Source: Zhongshania aquatica (GTDB lineage Bacteria; Pseudomonadota; Gammaproteobacteria; Pseudomonadales; Spongiibacteraceae). From it: DNA of 64,000 nucleotides. The notes below the pieces were generated by a model. It saw only the letters and a program-made list of their open reading frames with translations, was not told the origin of the DNA and made no database searches. Below, piece after piece: positions 26,755 to 35,764 of this stretch (positions are counted from its first letter, which is position 1; each line of letters opens with the position of its first letter). Location: contig NZ_JANZNQ010000009.1 of the NCBI RefSeq assembly GCF_027257955.1, positions 62,001-126,000 of the forward strand, written 5' to 3'. A program made the translations under genes and the position numbers.

Positions 26755-26773
26755 AAAGCGCGATTGCTAGGAA

Positions 26774-27169
26774 CTAAAAAATCCCACCTTCTACTGCGCC
26801 GCCTATCAACGGTATTGATGCCGTTTCCGTGAGATTAAGAATCACAGGTGTAAGGCCACCTAGTTGCAGAGTTGCGCCATTGTCAGTTAGCCCGTCAACT
26901 GCAGTAATCAACACGTCTAAGCCTTGTACAGGGAGAGGCAGTGCGGTATTGAGTGTGGTGTTTAGTAGGTCGCTGGCCATGGACGCTACGCTGCCAATAA
27001 GTTCATTTTCGGCGGAAAGACCGCTTACAACTGGTAGAAGTGATTGGCTTGCAATTCCTGTTACCGAAGGGAGTAGGCCTCCTACTAGTCCTTCGGATCC
27101 AACTTGTGAGTGAGCAGTGCTCGCTATAGATAGGGCAGTGCTTATTAGAATTATTTTCAAGGGGTTCAT
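26774..27169 (-). CDS. Small secreted protein of unknown function
   Basis: From the ATG at 27169 (GGAG 6 bp upstream) the product is 131 residues, with a clear signal peptide MNPLKIILISTALSIAS followed by TAHSQ. The mature part is rich in Leu, Gly, Ser and Thr, with no Cys and few charges, and repeats of the type GGLLPSV, SLLPVVSGL and GGLTPVILN. I do not recognise a family. It could be a surface or matrix-associated protein. It converges on the porin gene across the inverted repeat at 26702-26754. Confidence 0.65.
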   Translation of the reverse strand: MNPLKIILISTALSIASTAHSQVGSEGLVGGLLPSVTGIASQSLLPVVSGLSAENELIGSVASMASDLLNTTLNTALPLPVQGLDVLITAVDGLTDNGATLQLGGLTPVILNLTETASIPLIGGAVEGGIF

Positions 27170-27573
27170 GTCAGCTCCAAGTGTAAAAAATGTCGATGTA
27201 TCAATTACGTCGTAAATAGCTAAGTGGTTTATCGATTGATATTGTTGTGTGCTGAAGGGTATCTGCATGTGTATTGATGAGCAATTAGCGCGGTCACGTT
27301 TTGGGACTTAGCGCGCATTTGTGCTAGTGGTGTGGCGAATGATCCGTGCAGTAGTTGGTGTCGGTTTGTAAATCTAGCCGAGTTCAGCGCTGGTGTCTCG
27401 GCCACGCCCATCCGTTTGTCGTTTTGCGGTCTACGCGGATGACCGATTTGCCGCTGGCTGACCTTGTCTATGTAAAATTACAGTTGCTCGCAGCTCTTCT
27501 TGCGTTTGCGTAGAGCTGGCGCGATAGCGGTGATACCATGCCACACAGAATTTTTCGTGTGGCGTTTTCATTT
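27170..27573. other. Gene-free stretch before mpl
   Basis: This 404-bp gap separates the divergent small secreted protein gene and mpl. Apart from the hairpin at 27540-27563 I see no gene, repeat or convincing promoter pair. Confidence 0.5.
27540..27563 (+). promoter_or_regulatory. Hairpin just upstream of mpl start
   Basis: A perfect 7-bp stem GCCACAC/GTGTGGC with a 10-nt A/T-rich loop ends 10 bp before the mpl ATG at 27574, where no good ribosome-binding site is seen. It may affect mpl translation, or may be the terminator of an unseen short transcript. Confidence 0.4.
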
Positions 27574-28953
27574 ATGCATCTCCATATATTAGGTATTTGC
27601 GGTACGTTTATGGGTGGCTTGGCTATTCTCGCTCGGGAATTAGGCCATACGGTTACTGGCTCAGATGCCAATGTGTATCCACCCATGAGTACGCAGCTTG
27701 AGGCTCAGGGTATAACCCTAATGGAAGGTTATGATCCGGCTCATTTATCCCCTGAGCCAGATTTAGTGGTCATCGGTAACGCGATGTCACGGGGTAATCC
27801 TGCGGTAGAGCATGTGTTAAACCGTGGTATTCCCTATACTTCTGGGCCGCAGTGGTTGAGTGATCATGTGTTGCAGAGTCGCTGGGTTTTGGCGTGCGCG
27901 GGTACTCACGGTAAGACCACCACAAGCAGTATGTTGGCGTGGGTGCTTGAAGACTGTGGCTTTCAGCCGGGATTTTTGATTGGCGGTGTGCCTGGGGATT
28001 TTGGGTTATCTGCTCGCCTTGGCGGCTCTGACTTTTTCGTCATTGAAGCTGATGAGTACGATAGCGCCTTTTTCGATAAGCGTTCTAAATTTGTTCACTA
28101 CCGTCCTTATACTGCCATTCTCAATAATCTTGAATTTGACCATGCGGATATTTTTGATGACTTGGGGGCGATTCAGCGTCAGTTCCATCATTTGGTTCGC
28201 ACTATTCCGGCAATAGGACGCATTGTTGTACCTGCGGATGAGCCGGCGCTTGATGCTGTGTTAGCGATGGGGTGTTGGAGTGAAGTCGAGCGGGTAAGCA
28301 GTTGCCGAGATAAGTCTGCCGAGTGGCAGGCCGACGTGCATAGTGATGATTTTTCTAGCTTCGACGTGCTATATCGTGGCGTGGTGCAGGGGCAGGTGAA
28401 CTGGACGCATAGCGGCGAGCACAATGTGAATAACGCGCTTGCGGCACTTGCGGCGGCGCACCATATCGGCGTTCAGCCGAAAGATGGCATTTCCGCACTC
28501 TGCCAGTTTGGTGGCGTTAAACGGCGCATGGAGTTGCTCGGAACGGTTGCCGGTATTTCTGTTTATGATGATTTCGCGCATCACCCTACGGCAATTGCGA
28601 CAACCCTTGAGGGTTTGCGCGGGCGGGTCGATAGTGGTCGAATTGTCGCCTTGATTGAACCGCGGTCTAATACTATGCGTATGGGGGTGTATAAAGATCG
28701 ACTAGCGCCCGCCACGGCTTGTGCAGACGAGGTTATTTGGTATCAACCCCCAGGCTTGGACTGGTCTTTAGATTCCGTGATTGAGGGAAGCCCGACACCG
28801 GCTAGATTAAGTACTGATCTCGACTTAAGTGTTCGTGAATTGGCAGATTCCTTAAACGATGGTGATCATTTGGTCATAATGAGTAATGGTGGCTTCGCCG
28901 GTGTGCACCAGCGAATAATGGCGGCATTGAAGGCGCGCTGGGAGACAACGTAA
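27574..28953 (+). CDS. mpl: UDP-N-acetylmuramate:L-alanyl-gamma-D-glutamyl-meso-diaminopimelate ligase
   Basis: The 459-residue Mur-ligase-family enzyme recycles murein tripeptide by joining it to UDP-MurNAc. It begins [17 protein letters not shown], the typical Mpl N-terminus, which fixes the start at 27574 rather than the longer frame from 27538. The ATP-binding loop [13 protein letters not shown], the [19 protein letters not shown] segment and [10 protein letters not shown] are all present. The stop overlaps the ubiX start codon (TAATGA), so the two genes are coupled. Confidence 0.95.
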   Translation: MHLHILGICGTFMGGLAILARELGHTVTGSDANVYPPMSTQLEAQGITLMEGYDPAHLSPEPDLVVIGNAMSRGNPAVEHVLNRGIPYTSGPQWLSDHVLQSRWVLACAGTHGKTTTSSMLAWVLEDCGFQPGFLIGGVPGDFGLSARLGGSDFFVIEADEYDSAFFDKRSKFVHYRPYTAILNNLEFDHADIFDDLGAIQRQFHHLVRTIPAIGRIVVPADEPALDAVLAMGCWSEVERVSSCRDKSAEWQADVHSDDFSSFDVLYRGVVQGQVNWTHSGEHNVNNALAALAAAHHIGVQPKDGISALCQFGGVKRRMELLGTVAGISVYDDFAHHPTAIATTLEGLRGRVDSGRIVALIEPRSNTMRMGVYKDRLAPATACADEVIWYQPPGLDWSLDSVIEGSPTPARLSTDLDLSVRELADSLNDGDHLVIMSNGGFAGVHQRIMAALKARWETT

Positions 28954-29552
28954 TGAAAGCCGTGACCTTGGCGATGACAGGCGCGTCTGGTGCGCAGTAT
29001 GGTCTTCGCTTACTAGAGTGTTTGCTCAATGCCGGCTGCGAAGTGCATTTTATGATCTCGAAGGCCGCGCTGTTAGTCGTTGCAACGGAGATGGATGAGC
29101 CTTTGCCAGCGCGCCCCAGCGCCTTGTTGCGTCATTTGTGCGAGCGTTTTTCGGTGACCCCAGAACAACTTAAAGTTCATGGTCCAGAAGATTGGATGGC
29201 GCCGGTAGCTTCGGGAAGTGGAGCGCCTTCGTCTATGGTAGTGTGTCCGGCGAGTACGGGAACCTTGTCTGCTATTGCCTGTGGTGCCAGTAATAATTTA
29301 ATTGAACGCGCGGCGGATGTTGCGCTCAAAGAGCGTCGCCAATTGATTTTGGTGCCAAGGGAAATGCCGCTATCGGCCATTCACTTGCAGCATATGCTGA
29401 GTTTGACGCAGATGGGGGCGACGATTATGCCCGCGTCGCCGGGATTTTATCGGCAACCCCAAAGCGTGGCAGACTTAGTTGATTTTGTTGTGGCGCGTAT
29501 TCTTGATCATCTTGGTGTGGCGCAGACCCTAGTACCGCGCTGGGGTGAGTAG
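28953..29552 (+). CDS. ubiX: Flavin prenyltransferase UbiX
   Basis: The 199-residue protein makes the prenylated-FMN cofactor used by UbiD decarboxylases in ubiquinone synthesis. It has the family's [16 protein letters not shown] nucleotide-binding start, [24 protein letters not shown] near 89 and [18 protein letters not shown] near 137. Length is normal. It overlaps the mpl stop. No ubiD gene is seen nearby. Confidence 0.95.
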   Translation: MKAVTLAMTGASGAQYGLRLLECLLNAGCEVHFMISKAALLVVATEMDEPLPARPSALLRHLCERFSVTPEQLKVHGPEDWMAPVASGSGAPSSMVVCPASTGTLSAIACGASNNLIERAADVALKERRQLILVPREMPLSAIHLQHMLSLTQMGATIMPASPGFYRQPQSVADLVDFVVARILDHLGVAQTLVPRWGE

Positions 29553-29646
29553 ATCGAAGGTTATTTTACCGCTTGGGCGGATAGTGTATTACGAAAAGAA
29601 CCGGTTGCAATTACGCCGGCAATAATTGATTTCTTGAGGGTTTGGC

Positions 29647-32175
29647 ATGGGTGCGGCGCTGTTTTCATTGTATCAACGCGTGGTGTTAAAGAACGCATTT
29701 TGGGTGATGGCCTTGTTACTGCTGGGTGTCGGCTTTTTGGCGACATATATCCCCACACTGAAGTTGGATGCCTCTGCGGATGCTCTCGTACTCGAGGGCG
29801 ATACGTCACTGGAATACTATCGCGAAATTAGTAAGCGCTACGGCTCGGAAGACTTCTTATTGGTTACCTACCAGCCTAAAGGTGACCTTTTCGCACCGGA
29901 ACAGTTGAAAACGCTGGATGAATTGCGTGGTCGCATGGCGGCGCTGCCTAATGTTTCCTCAGTAAATTCGATTCTGGATGTTCCCCTACTACAAAGCCCA
30001 AGGGTGTCACTGAGTCAGGTCACCGCGGGTGATATACCGACACTCCGAACGCCGGGAATTGATATTGAGTTAGTAAAAAAAGAGCTGGCGAATAGCCCGA
30101 TTTATAAATCTTTGCTGACCAGTGTTGACGGCTCCACTACGGCGATACAGGTAAATTTGAAGCGTGATGAACGCTACTTTGAATTACTCAACGCGCGTGA
30201 CGCGCTGCGTGAAAAAGCGACTAAGGAAACGATTAATAGTGCCGAAAGAGCCGAGCTTGCTGAGTTAGAAACAACATTTGCAGATTACACCAGCGAGGCC
30301 CACGAAAGGCAGGCGGAATTGGTCGCGCAGGCTAGGGATATCGTGAAGGACTATCGCGGCGACGCTACCGTGTTCTTGGGCGGTGTGCCGATGATCGCTG
30401 TGGACATGATCGACTTTGTAAAAAGCGATTTGCGGGTGTTTGGTACCGGTATTTTGTTGTTTATTATCGCGTTATTGGTGGTGATCTTCCGGAGCTGGCG
30501 ATGGGTCTTGTTACCCCTGGCGACCTGCGTGCTAACCGTGACGTTTATGTTGGGTTTGCTGAGTTTTCTCGATTGGCGTTTGACGGTTATTTCCGCGAAT
30601 TTTGTTGCCCTGTTATTAATTATTACGCTTTCGATCACCATACATTTGGTGGTGCGCTTTCGCGAGTATGCGTCTGCGCAGCCAGATGCAGATCAATTCA
30701 CCCTAATCTCTGAAACAGTGGGTGTAATGATACGCCCCTGTGTTTACACGTCATTGACCACCTTGGTGGCTTTTGGATCTTTGGTCGTGAGTGGTATTCG
30801 GCCGGTGATCGATTTTGGTTGGATGATGGCAATTGGCGTTCTCGCGGCTTTGGCGATGACCTTTATTGTATTGCCCTGTGTGTTGATGCTGATGAAGCCG
30901 CGGGAAGAAAAACTCAGCAAGGATAACTCAGCTGCCTTAACCCACTACTTTGCGGCAGCTGCCGAGCATTACGGTAAAACTATTTTGGTGGTTTCCTTTG
31001 GCTTGTTGGCACTGAGTGTGTGGGGAATTACGCAGTTAAAAGTTGAAAATCGCTTTATCGATTACTTCCATGATACGACCGAAATATATCAGGGTATGGA
31101 GACCATCGATTCTGAATTGGGTGGCACAATCCCGCTAGATATTATTCTCGATCTGCCAAAAGCCAAGCCTGCCGCGGCTATGCCTGCTGCCGCCGACAAT
31201 GAATTTAGTAATGATTTTGCCGATGACTTCAGCGATGACTTCGGTGATGATTTTGGCAGTGATGATAACGCAGCATCACAGAGCGAATGGTTTACCGTGG
31301 CGGGTATGAAACGTATTCAGTCTGTTCACGATTACATCGATAGCCTACCTGAGACTGGCAAAGTGCTGTCATTGGCAACATTCTACGATGTTATGCAGAT
31401 CGTGATGGGCAATGTCGATGATTTGCAATTAGCGTTGGCACAGCGTTCGCTGCCAGAGTCGATAACCTCAATTTTGGTTGATCCGTATTTATCAGCTGAT
31501 GTTGATCAGGTGCGCATCAGTGTGCGGGTTAAGGAAACTAGCCGTACCTTGCATCGTCAGCAGTTGTTATTGGATATTCGTGCGCATCTAATCGATGAGC
31601 TGGGTTTTGAGCCAGATCAGGTTCATCTTACCGGCATGCTGGTGCTTTATAACAATATGCTGCAAAGCTTGTTTACCTCGCAAATCATGACGTTGAGCGC
31701 GGTATTTGTGGCTATTCTCGCTATGTTTGTGGTGCTTTTCCGCTCGTTGAGTTTGGCCTTGATCGCCTTGACGCCAAATCTGTTGGCGGCGGGTGCGGTG
31801 CTCGGCGGGATGGGCTTGGCGGGTATTCCGCTTGATATGATGACCATTACGATTGCAGCGATTACCGTTGGTATTGGTGTGGATGACACCATTCACTATG
31901 TTCATCGTTTTAAAGAAGAATTTGCCCATGACCGAAATTATCTGGCGGCGATGTATCGCAGTCATGCCAGTATTGGTAAGGCAATGTATTACACCTCGGT
32001 GATTATTGTCTTTGGTTTCTCCATCTTGGCACTGTCTAATTTTACACCCAGTATTTACTTCGGTTTGCTGACCGGGCTTGCGATGGTAGCGGCATTGCTC
32101 GGCGCTATGCTCTTACTGCCTAAGTTGATTTTGCTGATTAAACCTCTGGGGCCAGAGGCGGGAGACAAGGCCTAA
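29647..32175 (+). CDS. MMPL/RND family exporter with acidic repeat insert
   Basis: The 842-residue pump has two TM-periplasmic-helix-bundle repeats; GIGVDDTIHYVHRF marks the second bundle. It resembles the pump at 13078 (shared FLLVTYQPKGDLF/FLIIAYHPKDGDIF-type segment) but carries an extra acidic stretch at residues ~519-545 in the second periplasmic domain. A GAGGG ribosome-binding site lies about 6 bp before the ATG. It follows ubiX by 94 bp and overlaps the next gene by one base. The cargo is unknown; lipid or other hydrophobic molecules are the family norm. Confidence 0.9.
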   Translation: MGAALFSLYQRVVLKNAFWVMALLLLGVGFLATYIPTLKLDASADALVLEGDTSLEYYREISKRYGSEDFLLVTYQPKGDLFAPEQLKTLDELRGRMAALPNVSSVNSILDVPLLQSPRVSLSQVTAGDIPTLRTPGIDIELVKKELANSPIYKSLLTSVDGSTTAIQVNLKRDERYFELLNARDALREKATKETINSAERAELAELETTFADYTSEAHERQAELVAQARDIVKDYRGDATVFLGGVPMIAVDMIDFVKSDLRVFGTGILLFIIALLVVIFRSWRWVLLPLATCVLTVTFMLGLLSFLDWRLTVISANFVALLLIITLSITIHLVVRFREYASAQPDADQFTLISETVGVMIRPCVYTSLTTLVAFGSLVVSGIRPVIDFGWMMAIGVLAALAMTFIVLPCVLMLMKPREEKLSKDNSAALTHYFAAAAEHYGKTILVVSFGLLALSVWGITQLKVENRFIDYFHDTTEIYQGMETIDSELGGTIPLDIILDLPKAKPAAAMPAAADNEFSNDFADDFSDDFGDDFGSDDNAASQSEWFTVAGMKRIQSVHDYIDSLPETGKVLSLATFYDVMQIVMGNVDDLQLALAQRSLPESITSILVDPYLSADVDQVRISVRVKETSRTLHRQQLLLDIRAHLIDELGFEPDQVHLTGMLVLYNNMLQSLFTSQIMTLSAVFVAILAMFVVLFRSLSLALIALTPNLLAAGAVLGGMGLAGIPLDMMTITIAAITVGIGVDDTIHYVHRFKEEFAHDRNYLAAMYRSHASIGKAMYYTSVIIVFGFSILALSNFTPSIYFGLLTGLAMVAALLGAMLLLPKLILLIKPLGPEAGDKA
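31210..31263 (+). repeat. 12-bp-period tandem repeat encoding Asp-Asp-Phe-rich insert
   Basis: Degenerate 12-bp units of the form GAT GAC TTC GGT encode the repeats DFAD, DFSD, DFGD and DFGS inside the third MMPL pump. The stretch is absent from the paralogue at 13078. It is probably a flexible or metal-binding acidic loop on the periplasmic side. Confidence 0.75.
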
Positions 32176-32792
32176 TGCCTGAGGTCACGCCCGGCGAGCG
32201 TAAGGAATTTCCGTTTTTTCCGCTGCGCTCGGTGCTTTTTCCCGGTGGTCGCATGGGTTTGCGGATCTTTGAGCGTCGCTATTTGGATATGGTGCGCGAC
32301 ACCTTGCGCGCACAAGATAGTTTTGGGATTGTGTGGTTGCCAGAGGGCGGTAAAGAGGTGCTGTCTCCTGGCGAACGGCCATCGACGCTGGCGCTAATTG
32401 GTACTGAGGCGCGAATTGCTGACTGGGATCAATTGCCAGACGGCTTGTTGGGTGTGGTTGTCGAGGGTGGTCGTCGTTTTAGAATTAATCAGGCAGGGCA
32501 AGCAGATAGCGGTTTATATCTGGGCGATATTGCGTGGTTGCCTGAGCGTGAAGATCAACCTTTGCCGGCGCGCAGTGAAGAATTGCACGATATGTTGCTT
32601 CAGTTGGGAGAGCATCCCCATGTTCAGCGCCTAGGCATGACAATGGATATCGATGAGGCGGGTGCCCTCGCCAATCGATTAGCTCAGATCCTCCCATTGC
32701 CAGCAGAGCAAGCCTATCAACTGCTGAGTATTGACGAGCCCTTGCTTCGTTTAAATGCGCTTCACGATGTTCTCGACAGCCTCGCTAGCTAG
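32175..32792 (+). CDS. LON peptidase N-terminal (substrate-binding) domain protein
   Basis: The 205-residue protein matches the stand-alone Lon substrate-binding domain (PUA-like, COG2802): FPLRSVLFPGGRMGLRIFERRYLDMV at the N-terminus region, then FGIVWLPEGG and GVVVEGGRRFRI. No ATPase or protease domain is present. Its ATG overlaps the MMPL stop codon (TAATG), so it is coupled to that gene. Its precise role is unknown. Confidence 0.9.
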   Translation: MPEVTPGERKEFPFFPLRSVLFPGGRMGLRIFERRYLDMVRDTLRAQDSFGIVWLPEGGKEVLSPGERPSTLALIGTEARIADWDQLPDGLLGVVVEGGRRFRINQAGQADSGLYLGDIAWLPEREDQPLPARSEELHDMLLQLGEHPHVQRLGMTMDIDEAGALANRLAQILPLPAEQAYQLLSIDEPLLRLNALHDVLDSLAS

Positions 32793-32984
32793 GCTTAGCG
32801 CGACATACATATATTGTCGATAGTGAGACCATTTCCAATCCGCTATACTAGTCCTCTTTTTTTATGCGCGGCGCAGGTTTTTGCGTTGCAGCTTGTTGTC
32901 TTGCAGATTGCTGCTGAGATGATATCGGTTATTTAACCTCGCTGTTTTTTGTTGAAGAGTGCGGCGAGGAGTGCGGGGAAGACT

Positions 32985-34247
32985 ATGTCGGTGGACATTA
33001 AGCAATACATGAGTCAGTTGGGGCGCCAAGCTCGGCAAGCGTCGCGGGCGGTTGCTGCCGCTGATAGCGGTGTAAAAAATAGTGCCCTGCTCGCCATGGC
33101 GGCGTCGGTGGACGCACATCGCGTTGAAATTCTTGCCGCCAATGCAAAGGATCTTATCGCTGGCGAAGCTAACGGCTTGGAGCCAGCGTTGATGGATCGA
33201 TTGGCTCTCGATGCCAAGGGCATCGACGGAATTATTGAAGGTTTACAACAGGTTGCTGCGTTGGCAGATCCGGTTGGCGCTATTACGGATATGAATTATC
33301 GGCCTAGTGGTATTCAAGTCGGCAAAATGCGTGTGCCGCTGGGTGTCATTGGCATCATTTATGAGTCTCGGCCCAACGTCACCTTAGAAGCGGCCAGTTT
33401 ATGTTTGAAGTCAGGCAACGCGGCCATTTTGCGTGGCGGTTCCGAGGCTATTCATTCTAATCAGGCTTTGGCTGCGTGTATTCGCGAAGGTTTAGCGGCG
33501 GCCGGACTGCCGGAAACCGCGGTTCAAGTATTGGAAACAACGGATCGAGCCGCAGTAGGTGAGTTAATTACCATGCCAGAGTTCGTCGATGTGGTAGTAC
33601 CACGCGGCGGTAAAGGGCTTATTGAGCGCATCGCTCGTGATGCCACGGTAACAGTGATCAAGCATTTAGATGGTATTTGTCATGTGTATATCGACGATGC
33701 AGCTGACGCCGACAAGGCATTTGCGATTGCATTAAATGCGAAAACTCATCGCTACGGTACCTGCAATACCATGGAAACCCTTTTGATCGCTGAAAGCCGA
33801 GCAGAAGAGCTGTTACCTAGAATCGCCGACGCCATGATTGAGAAGGGTGTTGAACTACGCGGTTGTCCGCGTACTCGGCAGGTGTTGATGGGGGCTGCCG
33901 ATGCGACGGATGAAGATTGGGCGACGGAGTATCTCGCACCGATTTTGTCGATTCGTGTGGTGTCGGGTTTAGACGAGGCGATGGATCATATCTCTCATTA
34001 CAGCTCGGGTCACACCGAATCTATTGTGACTGAAAATTACACCACGGGCCGTCGTTTTCTGCGTGAAGTGGATTCCAGTTCGGTAATGATCAACGCGTCA
34101 ACTCGCTTCGCCGACGGTTTTGAATATGGTCTGGGTGCCGAAATTGGTATTTCAACGGATAAAATTCACGCCCGTGGCCCTGTTGGTTTAGAGGGTCTGA
34201 CCTCGCAGAAATATATTGTGCTGGGCGACGGCCATATCCGTGGCTAA
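32985..34247 (+). CDS. proA: Gamma-glutamyl phosphate reductase
   Basis: The 420-residue NADPH-dependent enzyme makes glutamate-5-semialdehyde in proline synthesis. Family marks are [17 protein letters not shown] near 113, the catalytic-Cys segment [15 protein letters not shown] near 250 and [16 protein letters not shown] at the C-terminus. A GGGGAAG ribosome-binding site supports the ATG at 32985 over the longer frame from 32949. Its stop codon is directly followed by the nadD ATG, starting the 33-44 kb housekeeping run. No proB lies in the window. Confidence 0.95.
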   Translation: MSVDIKQYMSQLGRQARQASRAVAAADSGVKNSALLAMAASVDAHRVEILAANAKDLIAGEANGLEPALMDRLALDAKGIDGIIEGLQQVAALADPVGAITDMNYRPSGIQVGKMRVPLGVIGIIYESRPNVTLEAASLCLKSGNAAILRGGSEAIHSNQALAACIREGLAAAGLPETAVQVLETTDRAAVGELITMPEFVDVVVPRGGKGLIERIARDATVTVIKHLDGICHVYIDDAADADKAFAIALNAKTHRYGTCNTMETLLIAESRAEELLPRIADAMIEKGVELRGCPRTRQVLMGAADATDEDWATEYLAPILSIRVVSGLDEAMDHISHYSSGHTESIVTENYTTGRRFLREVDSSSVMINASTRFADGFEYGLGAEIGISTDKIHARGPVGLEGLTSQKYIVLGDGHIRG

Positions 34248-34925
34248 ATGACAGAGTTGTCGCAACAAACATCAGGGATTAATGGCATAGAGAGTTCTGT
34301 CGCAATTTTCGGCGGTACATTCGACCCTGTGCATAATGGTCATCTGCGCTCAGCAATTGAGATTAAAGAAGCCCTTGGTGTAGATGAACTGAGGCTAATG
34401 CCTAGCCATAGACCGCCCCTGCGCGGTGAGCCGGGAGCCGAGAGCCGCCAGCGTTTGGCAATGGTAAGCGCGGCGATACGGGATGAGTTTGGTATACGAG
34501 TTGATGACCGCGAGTTATTGCGCGATGGGCCATCCTATACGGTGGACACGCTGCGTGATTTGCGCGCTGAGTTAGGGGCCGCGGTGTCATTAACAGTGGT
34601 AATGGGCAGCGATGCGTACAATAAATTGCATCGCTGGCAGGATTGGCGGTCGCTATTTGGTTTGGCGAATGTGTTGCTATTACATCGCGCGGATTACCCT
34701 TTAGCGGCGGATTCGTCGGTAAACGAATTTGTATCTGCACGGCGTGTTTTGAGCGCGAGAGCACTGACGGCGATGAGCGCCGGTGGTTTTTTTGAGTTAG
34801 GTCTAATTCAGTTGCCAATTTCGGCGACGGATATTAGACAACGGCTGGCCTCCGGTAGGTCGATTAGATACCTTGTTCCCGACGTCGTCGCGGACTATAT
34901 CGCTGAACACGGTTTATATACTTAG
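34248..34925 (+). CDS. nadD: Nicotinate-nucleotide adenylyltransferase
   Basis: The 225-residue protein adenylates nicotinate mononucleotide in NAD synthesis. It has the nucleotidyltransferase motif GGTFDPVHNGHLRSA near residue 20, the RPPLRGEPGA segment and the C-terminal ISATDIRQRL signature. It begins immediately after the proA stop with no gap. It carries a short N-terminal extension of about 18 residues before the usual start of homology. Confidence 0.93.
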   Translation: MTELSQQTSGINGIESSVAIFGGTFDPVHNGHLRSAIEIKEALGVDELRLMPSHRPPLRGEPGAESRQRLAMVSAAIRDEFGIRVDDRELLRDGPSYTVDTLRDLRAELGAAVSLTVVMGSDAYNKLHRWQDWRSLFGLANVLLLHRADYPLAADSSVNEFVSARRVLSARALTAMSAGGFFELGLIQLPISATDIRQRLASGRSIRYLVPDVVADYIAEHGLYT

Positions 34926-34950
34926 TGAAAGACATAGGAACTCCTGTTTG

Positions 34951-35295
34951 ATGGATGCTGAACAACTTAAAAAGCTAGTTATTGACTCGCTTGAAGATGT
35001 AAAAGGTCGCGAAATTGTGGCTTTGGATATACGTGAAATGAGCGGCGTAACTGATTTTATGGTGGTGTGCAGCGGCACGTCTAATCGCCATGTGAAATCA
35101 CTGGCTCACAATGTCTGGGTTGAAGTAAAAAAACGTGGCATCGTGCCTTTAGGTATGGAAGGCGAAGATACCGGCGACTGGGTGTTGGTTGATCTAGGTG
35201 ATGTGGTTGTTCACGTTATGCTCCCTGAAGCGCGTTTGTTCTACGATCTTGAGCGTCTATGGCAAGTACCCGTGCCGGGAAGCGATGAGGATTAG
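34951..35295 (+). CDS. rsfS: Ribosome silencing factor
   Basis: From the ATG at 34951 the 114-residue protein matches RsfS/Iojap, which binds uL14 and blocks subunit joining when nutrients are scarce. Typical blocks are [34 protein letters not shown] and the [18 protein letters not shown] stretch. The longer frame from 34873 overlaps nadD and is rejected. It overlaps rlmH by 11 bp, the usual rsfS-rlmH arrangement. Confidence 0.95.
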   Translation: MDAEQLKKLVIDSLEDVKGREIVALDIREMSGVTDFMVVCSGTSNRHVKSLAHNVWVEVKKRGIVPLGMEGEDTGDWVLVDLGDVVVHVMLPEARLFYDLERLWQVPVPGSDED

Positions 35296-35752
35296 TCTGA
35301 TTTGCATCGGCACTAAAATGCCGAGCTGGGTTGAAGAAGGGGTTGCGGAATACCGTAAGCGCCTTCCGTCGGAAATTAATTTCGAGATTAAAGAATTACC
35401 CCTGCCTAAACGGGGCAAGAATACTGATATTCGCCGCGCTATTGCTCAAGAGGGAGAGGCGATGACGGCGGCGATTCCAGCGGGTGACAGAGTGATCGCC
35501 CTTGACGTACTTGGCAAAGCAGTCAGTACAGAAGGGCTGTCTGAGGCTTTGCGCAGTTGGCAGATGGATGGCGACAATATAAGTATTTTAGTGGGTGGCC
35601 CAGATGGCTTAAGCGCGTCTTGCTTAGCGCTGGCAAAGCAGAAATGGTCGCTGTCAGCGATGACTTTACCGCATCCTTTGGTGCGGGTGATTTTCGCAGA
35701 GCAGTTGTATCGCGCATGGACTATTCTCAATAACCATCCCTATCATCGCTAA
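35285..35752 (+). CDS. rlmH: 23S rRNA pseudouridine1915 N3-methyltransferase
   Basis: The 155-residue SPOUT methyltransferase begins [16 protein letters not shown], as RlmH does, which sets the start at 35285 inside the end of rsf[11 protein letters not shown] near 103 is the SAM-binding knot, and the C-terminus ends NNHPYHR as in the family. It modifies helix 69 of 23S rRNA in assembled ribosomes. Confidence 0.95.
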   Translation: MRISLICIGTKMPSWVEEGVAEYRKRLPSEINFEIKELPLPKRGKNTDIRRAIAQEGEAMTAAIPAGDRVIALDVLGKAVSTEGLSEALRSWQMDGDNISILVGGPDGLSASCLALAKQKWSLSAMTLPHPLVRVIFAEQLYRAWTILNNHPYHR

Positions 35753-35764
35753 TGGCTGAGTAAT

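Noticed and set aside
34402-34818. Minus-strand open frame of 138 codons
   Set aside because: It lies wholly inside nadD on the opposite strand.
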